Numbered from the stretch's first letter, positions 6,727-13,743 are shown. The stretch is DNA of 15,403 nt from Anaerobacillus sp. (GCA_007118195.1 SKSA01000171.1:1-15403), one strand, 5' to 3'. The notes: generated from the letters alone by a model not told the origin. Numbers and translations are program-made.

Positions 6727-6762
6727 TGAGAACTAGGCTGTACATCTGCAGCCTAGTTCTTA
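6727..6762 (+). terminator. Strong hairpin after the DUF4349 gene
   Basis: AGAACTAGGCTG (6729-6740) and CAGCCTAGTTCT (6749-6760) form a perfect 12-bp stem with an eight-base loop, starting right after the stop codon. The following tract is TATATATAAT rather than a pure U run, so termination may be partial or the hairpin may protect the 3' end. Confidence 0.65.
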
Positions 6763-6827
6763 TATATAATAAATTTATGATGAGTAATATTAATGGTAAG
6801 GAAATAACATTTATGAACACATGACAT

Positions 6828-6857
6828 TTGTCACCACTTCTTATTACTAGGTAATAA
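6828..6857 (+). promoter_or_regulatory. Candidate promoter overlapped by the first palindrome
   Basis: TTGTCA (6828-6833) and TAATAA (6852-6857) are 18 bases apart; the -10 lies inside the 17-bp palindrome. A second candidate, TTGCAT (6862-6867) with TACGAT (6885-6890) at 17 bases, lies between the two palindromes. Either could drive the flavoenzyme gene at 6987. Confidence 0.35.
6841..6857. promoter_or_regulatory. FapR-like operator, copy 1
   Basis: TTATTAC-TAG-GTAATAA is a perfect 7-bp dyad. Its reverse complement TTATTACCTAGTAATAA differs from the FapR box as I recall it (TTAGTACCTRGTACTAA) only at two symmetric positions. FapR is the malonyl-CoA-responsive repressor of fatty-acid genes in Bacillales. 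The assignment rests on a remembered consensus. Confidence 0.45.
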
Positions 6858-6917
6858 AATGTTGCATTTAATGCGGTGAATTGGTACGATTTTAATAATA
6901 ACATAGGGAATTAATTA

Positions 6918-6934
6918 TTGTTACTAGGTAATAA
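6918..6934. promoter_or_regulatory. FapR-like operator, copy 2
   Basis: TTACTAGGTAATAA (6921-6934) repeats exactly the 14 bases at 6844-6857, 77 bases further on. The left arm has one change (TTG in place of TTA at 6918-6920). It lies about 50 bases before the flavoenzyme start, a position suited to repression. Confidence 0.45.
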
Positions 6935-6986
6935 TTAACGTTAGGTCTTATGTTTAATTGAACTTTATTAATGAGGGGGAGCTCTG

Positions 6987-7961
6987 TTGAATATTCCACA
7001 GTTAAAAATTGCTCATATGACACCAAAGGTACCAATTATGCAGGGAGGAATGGGAGTTGCTATTTCGTTAAGCGGACTAGCTTCGGCTGTTGCAAATGCT
7101 GGTGGGATTGGTATTATTTCGGGTACTGGTATTCCAATTGAAGAAATGAGAGCGCAAATTCGCAAAGCTCGTGAATTAACAAATGGCGCTGGTTATATAG
7201 GAGTTAATGTTTTATTTGCAATGACGGATTTTCAAAATACGATAAAAGCAGCTATGGAAGAAAAAGTAGACTTTATTATTTCAGGTGCAGGTATTTCCCG
7301 TGATATGTATCAGTGGGGCAGAGAATACGGTGTTCCAGTCATCTCAATCGTATCATCAGGAAAGTTAGCAAGAATTTCACAAAAACTTGGCGCAGCAGCA
7401 GTTGTTGTTGAAGGTTTTGAAGCAGGGGGTCACTTAGGAACTGATCGTCCACTTTTCGATATTTTACCTGAGGTCGTTGAAGCTGTAGATATTCCAGTAA
7501 TTGCTGCCGGTGGGATTTTGACAGGTGAAGATATTGCCAAGGCCCTCAAAATGGGAGCGAGTGGCGTCCAAATGGGAACACGCTTTGTTGCTAGTGTTGA
7601 ATGCGATGCCCCAGATGCTTATAAACAAAAATACCTTGATGCTAACGAAGAAGACACTGTATTAGTAAAAACGACCGTTGGCCTTCATGGAAGAGCAATT
7701 AAAAATAGCTTTGTTGAAAAGGTAAATAACTTAGAGAAAATAAAAATTGAAGTTTGTCACTCTTGTCTAAAACAATGTAATTACCAATTCTGTACTTTGG
7801 ATTCGCTCGTCCAAGCGGTTAAAGGAAATGTTGAAGATGGAATTGTTTTTGCGGGCGCAAGAGTACACGAGATAAAAGAAATTCTTCCTGTACAACAAAT
7901 TATTAATGATCTAATGGATGCATGTAACCGTAAATTAGCAGTTGACCCAATAAAATTATAA
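6987..7961 (+). CDS. Nitronate monooxygenase / FabK-fold FMN enzyme
   Basis: A 324-aa FMN-dependent TIM-barrel protein of the nitronate monooxygenase / enoyl-ACP reductase II (FabK) superfamily. Visible motifs are PIMQGGMGVAISL (16-28), the catalytic-His motif EAGGHLGTD with His149, the phosphate-binding AAGGI (173-177), and QMGTRF (195-200). The C-terminal part carries a C-X2-C-X3-C-X4-C cluster (Cys257, 260, 264, 269), shared by a clade of these proteins and absent from classical FabK; it may bind a metal or iron-sulfur cluster, which is inference. The TTG start at 6987 follows GAGGGGGAG. Two FapR-like palindromes upstream hint at a link to lipid metabolism. The exact substrate cannot be told from sequence: nitronate detoxification and enoyl-thioester reduction are both possible. 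Confidence 0.8.
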   Translation: MNIPQLKIAHMTPKVPIMQGGMGVAISLSGLASAVANAGGIGIISGTGIPIEEMRAQIRKARELTNGAGYIGVNVLFAMTDFQNTIKAAMEEKVDFIISGAGISRDMYQWGREYGVPVISIVSSGKLARISQKLGAAAVVVEGFEAGGHLGTDRPLFDILPEVVEAVDIPVIAAGGILTGEDIAKALKMGASGVQMGTRFVASVECDAPDAYKQKYLDANEEDTVLVKTTVGLHGRAIKNSFVEKVNNLEKIKIEVCHSCLKQCNYQFCTLDSLVQAVKGNVEDGIVFAGARVHEIKEILPVQQIINDLMDACNRKLAVDPIKL

Positions 7962-7970
7962 TTCTTGATG

Positions 7971-8026
7971 AAATGTGGCTGTCCCATAAGTGTCTGACAC
8001 TTTGTTTTGGGACAGCCACATTTTTT
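7971..8026 (+). terminator. Long bipartite terminator after the flavoenzyme gene
   Basis: AAATGTGGCTGTCCCA (7971-7986) pairs perfectly with TGGGACAGCCACATTT (8008-8023), 16 bp, followed by T to 8026. Inside the loop AAGTGTC-T-GACACTT (7988-8002) is itself a near-perfect palindrome. This nested form resembles mobile-looking terminator repeats common in Bacillus genomes. Confidence 0.85.
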
Positions 8027-8080
8027 ATTATTATAACAACAAAAGTTGTCAATAATGGATAAAAGATTGGAGTGAGTATT

Positions 8081-8257
8081 ATGGACAAACAGCAAATTGA
8101 TAAAGGCTTAAAAGGTCTAAAAGCTTCATTAAGATCTTCTGGAGTTGAAATTAATGAGGTATATATGGAGTTAATGCGTGAAAAATTGAGTGGTGACATT
8201 ACTGCTGAGCAATTTTTTCGAAAGGTAAGGGAGAACGCGAAACAAACAGATCGGTGA
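8081..8257 (+). CDS. 58-aa helical protein of unknown function
   Basis: A short hydrophilic protein (begins MDKQQIDKGLKGLKASLRSS) with two predicted amphipathic helices. The C-terminal half, NEVYMELMREKLSGDITAEQ, has the helix-then-G-(D/E)-I-(S/T)-x-(E/D) turn seen in VbhA-like antitoxin domains and in several other small regulators; this is only a pattern resemblance, and no Fic or other toxin gene lies nearby. The ATG at 8081 is preceded by GGAG eight bases upstream; a GTG at 8072 in the same frame would overlap that site. It follows the flavoenzyme terminator, so it has its own promoter, which I could not identify. The next gene starts 141 bases downstream. Confidence 0.7.
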   Translation: MDKQQIDKGLKGLKASLRSSGVEINEVYMELMREKLSGDITAEQFFRKVRENAKQTDR

Positions 8258-8398
8258 GATGTAACAAGTAGGATTTCTCATTATTCGTATTGGCAAACAA
8301 GCAAACTTTAATTAAACAACTCTTAAATCATTTTCAAATGTTCTCTCTCCCTAGATTCCTGCATATTTTGTAACAAAGGAATGTTAGGGGGAGATACA

Positions 8399-9124
8399 TT
8401 GAATCGTTTTGCATACTACAGTGAAGATCCCGAACAGGTTGAGGAATATGTAAAGTCCATTTTGCCATTCATTTCTGATATTCGTGAATTTGAACTGTAC
8501 TATATAGATAAAACACCTTACATCGAAGTAATTGAAAAAAGCGGGCACTTACATCGAAGAGCCTTTTATAGCCGAAAAGAATTTGAAGCAAGTAAGAAAA
8601 ACTCTTATCGGAAGTTCATCAAGCAACATAACTTCACGTTTATTTTAAGAGATGATTCATTAAATGAGATCTGGTTAAACACGAATGGAAAGATGATTGA
8701 AACGTTAAATATTCTTCATATGCTAGGAATTAAAGAGTTCCATCATTATCGTCATAAAGCAACATATAAAGCAACAAATTTAAAGCCGAATCATGATTTA
8801 AATATCCTAGTTGAGGATGATGCTACTAAAAAGTTATTTTTGGCGAAATTTCGCTTTCCTTACGCATGTAAACGAATTAAAGCGGTAGAGTTCATTCAAC
8901 AATTTGGTTATTTAAAACCTTACGCAACGAAGTTTGATTATGGAAAGGATCTTACTTATTTTGATAAGAATACGATACGTGAAGCTGAAGCTTATGAATA
9001 TGCTACAAACAATGCTTTCCTTTTTGAAGATGAAGCCATTGATTTGAATACTGGTAAACGAATTTTTGAAGAAGTAGGAAAGCTTTCGGGTGGAGACGTA
9101 AATATCGTATTATTTTCATCGTGA
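8399..9124 (+). CDS. 241-aa cytoplasmic protein of unknown function
   Basis: Not recognised. The protein has no signal peptide or membrane helix, is rich in aromatic and charged residues (many Tyr, Phe, Lys, Glu) and starts NRFAYYSEDPEQVEEYVKSI after the initiator. The TTG start at 8399 is chosen because AGGGGGAG ends five bases before it; an in-frame ATG at 8381 would place that ribosome binding site inside the gene. The middle (about residues 95-150) holds a HHYRHKATYKATN stretch with clustered His and basic residues. Length, codon use, a strong Shine-Dalgarno and a following terminator support a real gene. No paralogue or partner in the window suggests its role. Confidence 0.75.
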   Translation: MNRFAYYSEDPEQVEEYVKSILPFISDIREFELYYIDKTPYIEVIEKSGHLHRRAFYSRKEFEASKKNSYRKFIKQHNFTFILRDDSLNEIWLNTNGKMIETLNILHMLGIKEFHHYRHKATYKATNLKPNHDLNILVEDDATKKLFLAKFRFPYACKRIKAVEFIQQFGYLKPYATKFDYGKDLTYFDKNTIREAEAYEYATNNAFLFEDEAIDLNTGKRIFEEVGKLSGGDVNIVLFSS

Positions 9125-9170
9125 TTTTTATCTAAAGTTACAATATTAACGAACAAATTCAGATCGAGTT

Positions 9171-9217
9171 GGATGAACGATTGAAGAAAGATGGCCTTTT
9201 CTACGTTCATCCTTTTT
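9171..9217 (+). terminator. Terminator after the 241-aa protein gene
   Basis: GGATGAACG (9171-9179) and CGTTCATCC (9204-9212) form a perfect 9-bp stem with an inner AGAAA/TTTTCT arm, followed by five T at 9213-9217. Confidence 0.75.
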
Positions 9218-9302
9218 GGTGTACTCTTCAATTAAATGAAATTCATGATAGCAACTTTGTCCACATATATATTAGAAACCAACGAAATATGTGGAGGATG
9301 AT

Positions 9303-9941
9303 ATGCCGAAAAAAATAGAAAGTTATGTAACCGAAATAACAGCAACATTGATTTTCTTTATAATCGGGTATCTGTTTTATATAAGTATGAAAATGTCAGG
9401 GAAAACGTTTTTTATACCGGATTCCTTATTAATATACAATACTATTTTTGTTAGTATTTTAATAGAAGCACTTCCTTTTGTTTTAATCGGTGTATTTATT
9501 TCAGGGACAATCCAAGTGTTTATTACAGAAGATCATATTCGCCGCTTAATTCCGAAGAATCCCCTGTTAGCAGTGACGTCTAGTTGTGTTATTGGAGTGA
9601 TATTTCCTGCGTGTGAATGTGGAATTGTTCCTATTGTTCGTCGTTTAGTCGCAAAAGGTATGCCAATTTATGCAGGTGTAGGCTTTCTACTAACGAGCCC
9701 GCTCATAAATCCGGTGGTGATTGGCTCAACGTACATGGCTTTTGGTAATGAAGGTAAAATTGCCTTATTAAGAATGGTCATTGGATTTATTGTCGCAATG
9801 ATTGTTGCGATTATCATCAGTTTCTTTTTTAAAAAAGGACAAGTAAGGAGAAAAATAACAGATACTCCAATTTCACAGGAAATGTATAAACGGCCACTTC
9901 TTGAACTGAAAAGATGCTTTCAGAAGCTCCCATCGTCATGA
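9303..9941 (+). pseudogene. ycgR: Truncated YcgR-type (UPF0718) permease
   Basis: The first about 200 residues match the N-terminal half of a UPF0718/DUF318 permease, as B. subtilis YcgR. Hydrophobic helices are at about 13-30, 48-75, 88-100, 124-145 and 155-176, with the family motifs EALPFVLIG, the FPACECGIVPIVRRL segment with Cys-Glu-Cys (104-106) and TSPLINPVV. It then ends abruptly after a basic linker at residue 212, whereas family members run to about 290-330 aa with a second helix bundle carrying another conserved cluster. The missing half, plus the N-terminal half of the next gene, is gone, so the frame ends in out-of-phase ycgQ sequence. ATG 9303 is preceded by GGAGG. Homologues are thought to move metals or thiol-reactive species; a half transporter is unlikely to work. 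Confidence 0.8.
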
Positions 9942-10297
9942 CGAAAGAAAATTTCTCATCCTATAGTGATGTTCTTTTTCAAAATCCTGAAACCTTTAAA
10001 AATAAAGAAATTTTTCTAGAAGGCTTTGTTTTAAAAGGGGATAACTTAAAGGAAAACGAATATGTTGTTGGGCGGTTTTTAATTACGCATTGTGTCGCTG
10101 ATGCCACCGTTATAGGTTTTTTAACACACTTTGAAGAGGAAGGATCTTTTCAAGATAATAGCTGGGTTAAGTTATTAGGAACGATTGATGTGGCAAATCA
10201 TAATGAAAAAAGGCTACCTCTTATTAAAGTGACACGTTGGAAACTCTCCGAAAAACCGGAAGAGCCTTATGTGTATCCTCGCTCCCAAAAACAATAA
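9914..10297 (+). pseudogene. ycgQ: C-terminal remnant of YcgQ-type (TIGR03943) protein
   Basis: This frame encodes about 125 residues resembling the soluble C-terminal domain of TIGR03943-family proteins, the partners of UPF0718 permeases. Recognisable are the MTKENFSSYSDVLFQNPETF segment, an EGFVLKGDN beta-strand, VGRFLITHCVADATVIGFL with its conserved Cys, the LLGTIDVA strand and PLIKVTRW near the end. The N-terminal membrane helices normally preceding it are absent. The first ATG in frame (9914) has no ribosome binding site and overlaps the ycgR remnant by 28 bases in another phase; a stop lies in frame at 9902. It is best read as the 3' end of ycgQ joined out of frame to the 5' half of ycgR. 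Confidence 0.75.
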
Positions 10298-10306
10298 CAT
10301 TATTAA

Positions 10307-10400
10307 TTTTAATGTACAATTTACAATTTAAAATGTAAAAAATGTTTGAGTTAAAGCGTTGATCTTCGGCCTATAAATAATTATAAATTGTACATTATAA
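10307..10400. repeat. About 94-bp inverted-repeat (MITE-like) element
   Basis: AATGTACAATTTA (10311-10323) and TAAATTGTACATT (10384-10396) are perfect 13-bp inverted repeats, with partial pairing extending to 10307 and 10400. An inner TTTACA/TGTAAA arm lies next to the left end. The element fills the gap between the ycgQ remnant and the convergent MFS gene, its end abutting that gene's stop. It has no coding capacity. It could be a small non-autonomous mobile element or a structural 3' end. Confidence 0.5.
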
Positions 10401-10401
10401 A

Positions 10402-11625
10402 TCAGTTCACTCTCACAAGTTGATACTTTTGTTTTTGCTTCGCATTTTCGCGTCGTTCAATAATGATCATTTGCATAAGTAGAATTGTGGTTAGGCATAA
10501 GATGAGCAATGTTCCGAGAATTACCCCTAACCAGCCCCAGTAGTACCAAAAGAAACCTAAATAAAAGCTACCGAGACTCCCCCCCACGTAATAGGAGGTG
10601 AAGTATAGTCCTGATGCAGACGCTTTGGCAAATTTAGCTCGCTTACTTACCCAAGCATTTAACGTTGAATGTGCAAAAAAGAAACCGAAGCTTAAAATAA
10701 ACAAGCCAGCAATAATAGCAATGAGACTGTTAACTAGCATCATTAACGTTGCAATCATCATAAGGGCAATTCCAATCCCGATGGTTACAGATTGAGACCA
10801 TGTAGAAATCGCCTTTCCAGCAAGTGTCGAACTAACTGTACCAGACAAGTACGTTAAAAATAAAAATCCGATAAGAACGGTCGGTAAGGAAAAAGGCGGT
10901 GCGGTTAGTAAATATGTGACATAGTTGTAAAGGCCAACAAAAATAAAAAAGTGTAATCCACCAACAAAAAAGGCTAAGCGTAGTTTTTTGTTTTTTAGAT
11001 GAGCGAGATAATTGTGAATTGCTTTATGACGTTCAAATTTTCTCGTTTCAAAATGGTTAGACGGTGGCAAAAGTTTAAGAAAGATGACAAAAAAGAGTAA
11101 ACTGATGCAGCCGATGGTAATAAATGCGATTCGCCAATGAAACAAGTCAGTAAATAAACCGCTTAAAACTCTCCCACCCATGCCTCCAATTGAATTCATA
11201 CTAATATAAATACCGATGGCTACGCTCAACGCTCGAGGTGAAAATTCTTCACCGATGTAAGCAAGTGCCACAGTAGGAATTCCCGCGATAAAAACTCCTT
11301 GTAATATTCTTAGTATTAGAAAGGATTGAAAGTTTTGTACAAAGGCAATGGCAAAGGTTACGAAAAATAATAAAACCATCGATATGATCATCACATTTTT
11401 ACGTCCGATCGCATCAGATAACGCACTATAAAAAAAGAAAAAGATCGCTACTGTCAGTAAAGAAAGAGATACCGTTAAGCTAGAGGTTAGTGGTGAAACA
11501 GAAAACTCTTCACTTATGATCGGTAATATCGGTTGTGTGAAATAAAGATTAGCAAAAGCAATAAAGGCAGCTAACCCAAGTGCTATTGAGGCACGCCAAA
11601 AATATTTTGATTTTAATTCAATCAT
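10402..11625 (-). CDS. yybF: MFS exporter, YybF/YnfM type
   Basis: A 407-aa major facilitator with twelve hydrophobic segments, of the drug:H+ antiporter type related to B. subtilis YybF and E. coli YnfM. Helix 1 contains FANLYFTQPILPIISEEF, typical of this subgroup, followed by the motif-A loop SDAIGRKNV between helices 2 and 3. The second half carries a HSTLNAWVSKRA segment and an aromatic-rich FTSYYVGGSLGSFYLGFFWYYWGW-like region in helix 11. The C-terminus is basic and cytoplasmic. The substrate is unknown. The start ATG at 11625 follows GAAGGATGG. The gene is divergent from a LysR regulator, the classic arrangement in which the regulator controls the exporter. Its stop touches an inverted-repeat element shared with the convergent ycgQ remnant. 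Confidence 0.85.
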   Translation of the reverse strand: MIELKSKYFWRASIALGLAAFIAFANLYFTQPILPIISEEFSVSPLTSSLTVSLSLLTVAIFFFFYSALSDAIGRKNVMIISMVLLFFVTFAIAFVQNFQSFLILRILQGVFIAGIPTVALAYIGEEFSPRALSVAIGIYISMNSIGGMGGRVLSGLFTDLFHWRIAFITIGCISLLFFVIFLKLLPPSNHFETRKFERHKAIHNYLAHLKNKKLRLAFFVGGLHFFIFVGLYNYVTYLLTAPPFSLPTVLIGFLFLTYLSGTVSSTLAGKAISTWSQSVTIGIGIALMMIATLMMLVNSLIAIIAGLFILSFGFFFAHSTLNAWVSKRAKFAKASASGLYFTSYYVGGSLGSFYLGFFWYYWGWLGVILGTLLILCLTTILLMQMIIIERRENAKQKQKYQLVRVN

Positions 11626-11665
11626 TGCTAACCATCCTTCAAAGTATATTAATATTTAACGGGTA

Positions 11666-11684
11666 TAGCTCTAGTGTTGAGCTA
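11666..11684. promoter_or_regulatory. Dyad TAGCTC-N7-GAGCTA, candidate LysR operator
   Basis: A perfect 6-bp interrupted dyad lies 41 bases before the exporter start in the divergent gap of 275 bases. LysR regulators bind interrupted dyads in such gaps, so this is a candidate target; it does not match a known consensus. The rest of the gap (11690-11890) is very AT-rich and shows nothing else I can assign. Confidence 0.3.
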
Positions 11685-11900
11685 GGTTTGAATTTTTTGG
11701 AAGTGACCTTACTATTTCATCTTACAGTCGATTTAAAGATAAATAAAATATATAATATTTATAAACAACATAAAAAATATTTATGATAGGTTGAATTCTA
11801 AAAGTTAGTTGCAATTGATTGGGCCACTCCCCAAAAAAATATTTAATCTTTCACGCTTTAGGAAGAAGATCAAAAATTTGTTAATGAAGGGGAAAAAATA

Positions 11901-12776
11901 ATGGAATTACGTCAGTTACAATGCTTTTACGAAACAGCTAGGTTGAAAAGTTTTACGAAAGCATCAGAAAAGTTGTTTATCGCCCAACCGGCAGTGAGCA
12001 TGTCGATTAAAAAGCTAGAAAAAGAGATTGGAGTAAAGTTGTTTCATCGTCACGATCGAGCAGTTAGCTTAACTATTGAAGGTGAGCGTTTTTTCATTCA
12101 TGTAGAAAAAGTGTTTGATCAGTTAGAAGAAGCACGATTAGAGATGGCGGAACTACGAGGCCTAGAAAGGGGAGAGGTGAGGCTAGGTTTACCATCAATG
12201 GTGGGGTCTTTTTATTTTCCGAATATTATTGTAGCTTTTAAAAAGTCATATCCGCAACTGAATATTTCGATTGTTGAGGATGGAACGAAACAAATTCAAA
12301 CGCACATTGAAAATGATCAGATTGATATGGGGGTGATCGTTCTTGATGATATGACTGCTGAGTTAGAGGCAATACCAATCATTGAAGAAGAAATGGTTGT
12401 AGTTGTCCCGAAGTCACATCCATTAGCAAAACAAAAACAGATGACATACGGACAGTTAGCGAGCGTTCCTCTCGTACTCTTTAAGGAAGGCTATTTTCAA
12501 AGAGACCTCGTCATTAACCACATCCATGAGTTAGGACTAACACCAACAATTGCTTTTGAAACAAATCAAATTTCATTAACGAAATCTTTGACAAGAAAAG
12601 GGCTAGGGGTAACGTTATTTTTGAAAATGGTTATTCAAGATGACGATGATTTCGTAGCTCTTTCGCTTGAGCCGCCAATCACACTTTCTTTAGGACTTGC
12701 CTGGAAGAAAAAAACTTACTTATCAAAGGCAAATAAAGCCTTTGTCGATTTTATCGAAAATGAAAAATGGAAATAA
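11901..12776 (+). CDS. yybE: LysR-family transcriptional regulator, YybE type
   Basis: A 291-aa LysR regulator of normal length. Residues 1-60 form the winged helix-turn-helix (MELRQLQCFYETARLKSFTKASEKL, then AQPAVSMSIKKLEKEIG and KLFHR). A linker helix (about 62-85) follows, and residues 88-291 form the two-lobed effector-binding domain beginning GEVRLGLP. The start ATG is preceded by AAGGGG. It is transcribed divergently from the MFS exporter, as yybE-yybF in B. subtilis, so it most likely controls that gene in response to an exported compound. The effector cannot be told from sequence. A fragment resembling an ABM monooxygenase start follows 24 bases after its stop, suggesting a longer ancestral operon. 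Confidence 0.88.
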   Translation: MELRQLQCFYETARLKSFTKASEKLFIAQPAVSMSIKKLEKEIGVKLFHRHDRAVSLTIEGERFFIHVEKVFDQLEEARLEMAELRGLERGEVRLGLPSMVGSFYFPNIIVAFKKSYPQLNISIVEDGTKQIQTHIENDQIDMGVIVLDDMTAELEAIPIIEEEMVVVVPKSHPLAKQKQMTYGQLASVPLVLFKEGYFQRDLVINHIHELGLTPTIAFETNQISLTKSLTRKGLGVTLFLKMVIQDDDDFVALSLEPPITLSLGLAWKKKTYLSKANKAFVDFIENEKWK

Positions 12777-12800
12777 GTAATAATAGGAGGACAACACGTA

Positions 12801-12896
12801 TTGGTTGTTATTACTGGGAAACTACATGTAAATTCAAAGAAAAGAAAAGGACAAATGCCGCTACACAAATGGCAAAGTCCTTATTTACTAATCTAG
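12801..12896 (+). pseudogene. 5' remnant of an ABM-type monooxygenase gene
   Basis: AGGAGG at 12785-12790 is followed by TTG at 12801 and a 31-codon frame reading MVVITGKLHVNSKKRK. This matches the typical first beta-strand and loop of small antibiotic-biosynthesis-monooxygenase (quinol monooxygenase-like) proteins, which are normally about 95-110 aa. After about 16 codons the resemblance stops and the frame runs through the hydrolase terminator hairpin to TAG. This looks like the 5' end of a gene whose remainder has been deleted. The family call rests on only 15 residues. Confidence 0.45.
12847..12882 (-). terminator. Terminator of the alpha/beta hydrolase gene
   Basis: AAGGAC (12847-12852) with GTCCTT (12877-12882) and an inner TGCC/GGCA (12856-12859 with 12871-12874) form a two-part stem. 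On the minus strand it is followed by TTTCTTTTC, 30 bases past the hydrolase stop. Confidence 0.65.
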
Positions 12897-12912
12897 AAAA
12901 TCTACTTTTCTA

Positions 12913-13704
12913 TTATAAAACTTCTTTTAATCTAGTTTGCTTATGAATGAAATTAATAGTTGCACTATTAAAGCGTTCTGGTTGGTCAATGTTACAAACG
13001 TGGCCTGAGTCTTTAATACATTCTAGCGATAGTTCTTTGTTTTGTTCAACTAAATCTTTAACCGGTGGGAGAAATAAATAATCCTCCTCCCCCATGACAA
13101 ACAACGTTGGGATATTGAAGAAATCTCTCTGTAGTTTTCTTAAAAAAGGGTTCATCGCTCTCGTAACAGAGAACCAACGGATAAATTCTTTTTGACACAT
13201 TTTTTTAGCTTGATCTACAAAGACGTTACGTGATTTAGAATGTGCAGATCTTGGCATAATGATCCAAGCAAAAAGACGGTAAAGCCACATATAGGGGATA
13301 ATATATTTCCCTAAATTTCCTGCTGTAATAAGAAAGTTAGTTCGTATATTAAGTTTAATAATTGCTCCACCAAGGATCATGGAACTTATCCTTTGTGGAT
13401 GTTTTTGAGCAATGGTCTGAACGATAATCGTTCCAAGAGAAACACCGATAAAATGAGTTTCTTTGATTTTTAGATGATCTAAAACCTCAATAACTTCTTC
13501 AGAGATTTGTACAAATGAATCTCCTTTTTGCCATCGAGATTTTTTTGATTTTCCATGTCCTCTTAAATCAATAAGGAGGACGTTAAAATGCTTGCGAAAT
13601 TCTTTTATTTGTTTGAAAAAGGTATTTGACGAACCACCAGCACCATGAATAAATGTTACCCAAGGATTCGTGTGATCGTTAATATATTCACGATAGTATA
13701 GCAC
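12913..13704 (-). CDS. Alpha/beta-fold hydrolase
   Basis: A 263-aa single-domain alpha/beta hydrolase. The oxyanion-hole motif HGAGG (20-24), the strand LLIDLRGHGKS (43-53), the nucleophile elbow GVSLG with Ser89, the acid Asp208 (GEEDYLF) and His235 (SGHVCNIDQPE) make a complete catalytic triad. The cap region (about 115-190) is basic with a hydrophobic stretch IIPYMWLYRLFAWIIM, which may favour a lipid-like or membrane-bound substrate; this is inference. The substrate is unknown; esterase, thioesterase and C-C hydrolase activities all fit. The start is GTG at 13704, with GAGGATC upstream; the motifs begin soon after, so no longer start is needed. An extended -10 promoter lies just upstream. 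It is divergent from threonine dehydratase. Confidence 0.85.
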   Translation of the reverse strand: MLYYREYINDHTNPWVTFIHGAGGSSNTFFKQIKEFRKHFNVLLIDLRGHGKSKKSRWQKGDSFVQISEEVIEVLDHLKIKETHFIGVSLGTIIVQTIAQKHPQRISSMILGGAIIKLNIRTNFLITAGNLGKYIIPYMWLYRLFAWIIMPRSAHSKSRNVFVDQAKKMCQKEFIRWFSVTRAMNPFLRKLQRDFFNIPTLFVMGEEDYLFLPPVKDLVEQNKELSLECIKDSGHVCNIDQPERFNSATINFIHKQTRLKEVL

Positions 13705-13743
13705 GTTTTTAGATCCTCACTTTATAGTAAAATACTTTTCACT

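Noticed and set aside
6686..6904. Minus-strand 72-codon frame in the gap before the flavoenzyme gene
   Set aside because: It crosses the perfect 12-bp hairpin and both strands' regulatory palindrome, has low-complexity composition and lacks a ribosome site.
7781..8199. Overlapping minus-strand open frames across the flavoenzyme 3' end and the 58-aa gene
   Set aside because: They run through a strong terminator hairpin and opposite two well-supported genes, with no ribosome sites or recognisable protein features.
11580..11786. Plus-strand 68-codon frame overlapping the start of the MFS exporter
   Set aside because: It lies antisense to the conserved exporter N-terminus and then in AT-rich promoter DNA, with no ribosome binding site.
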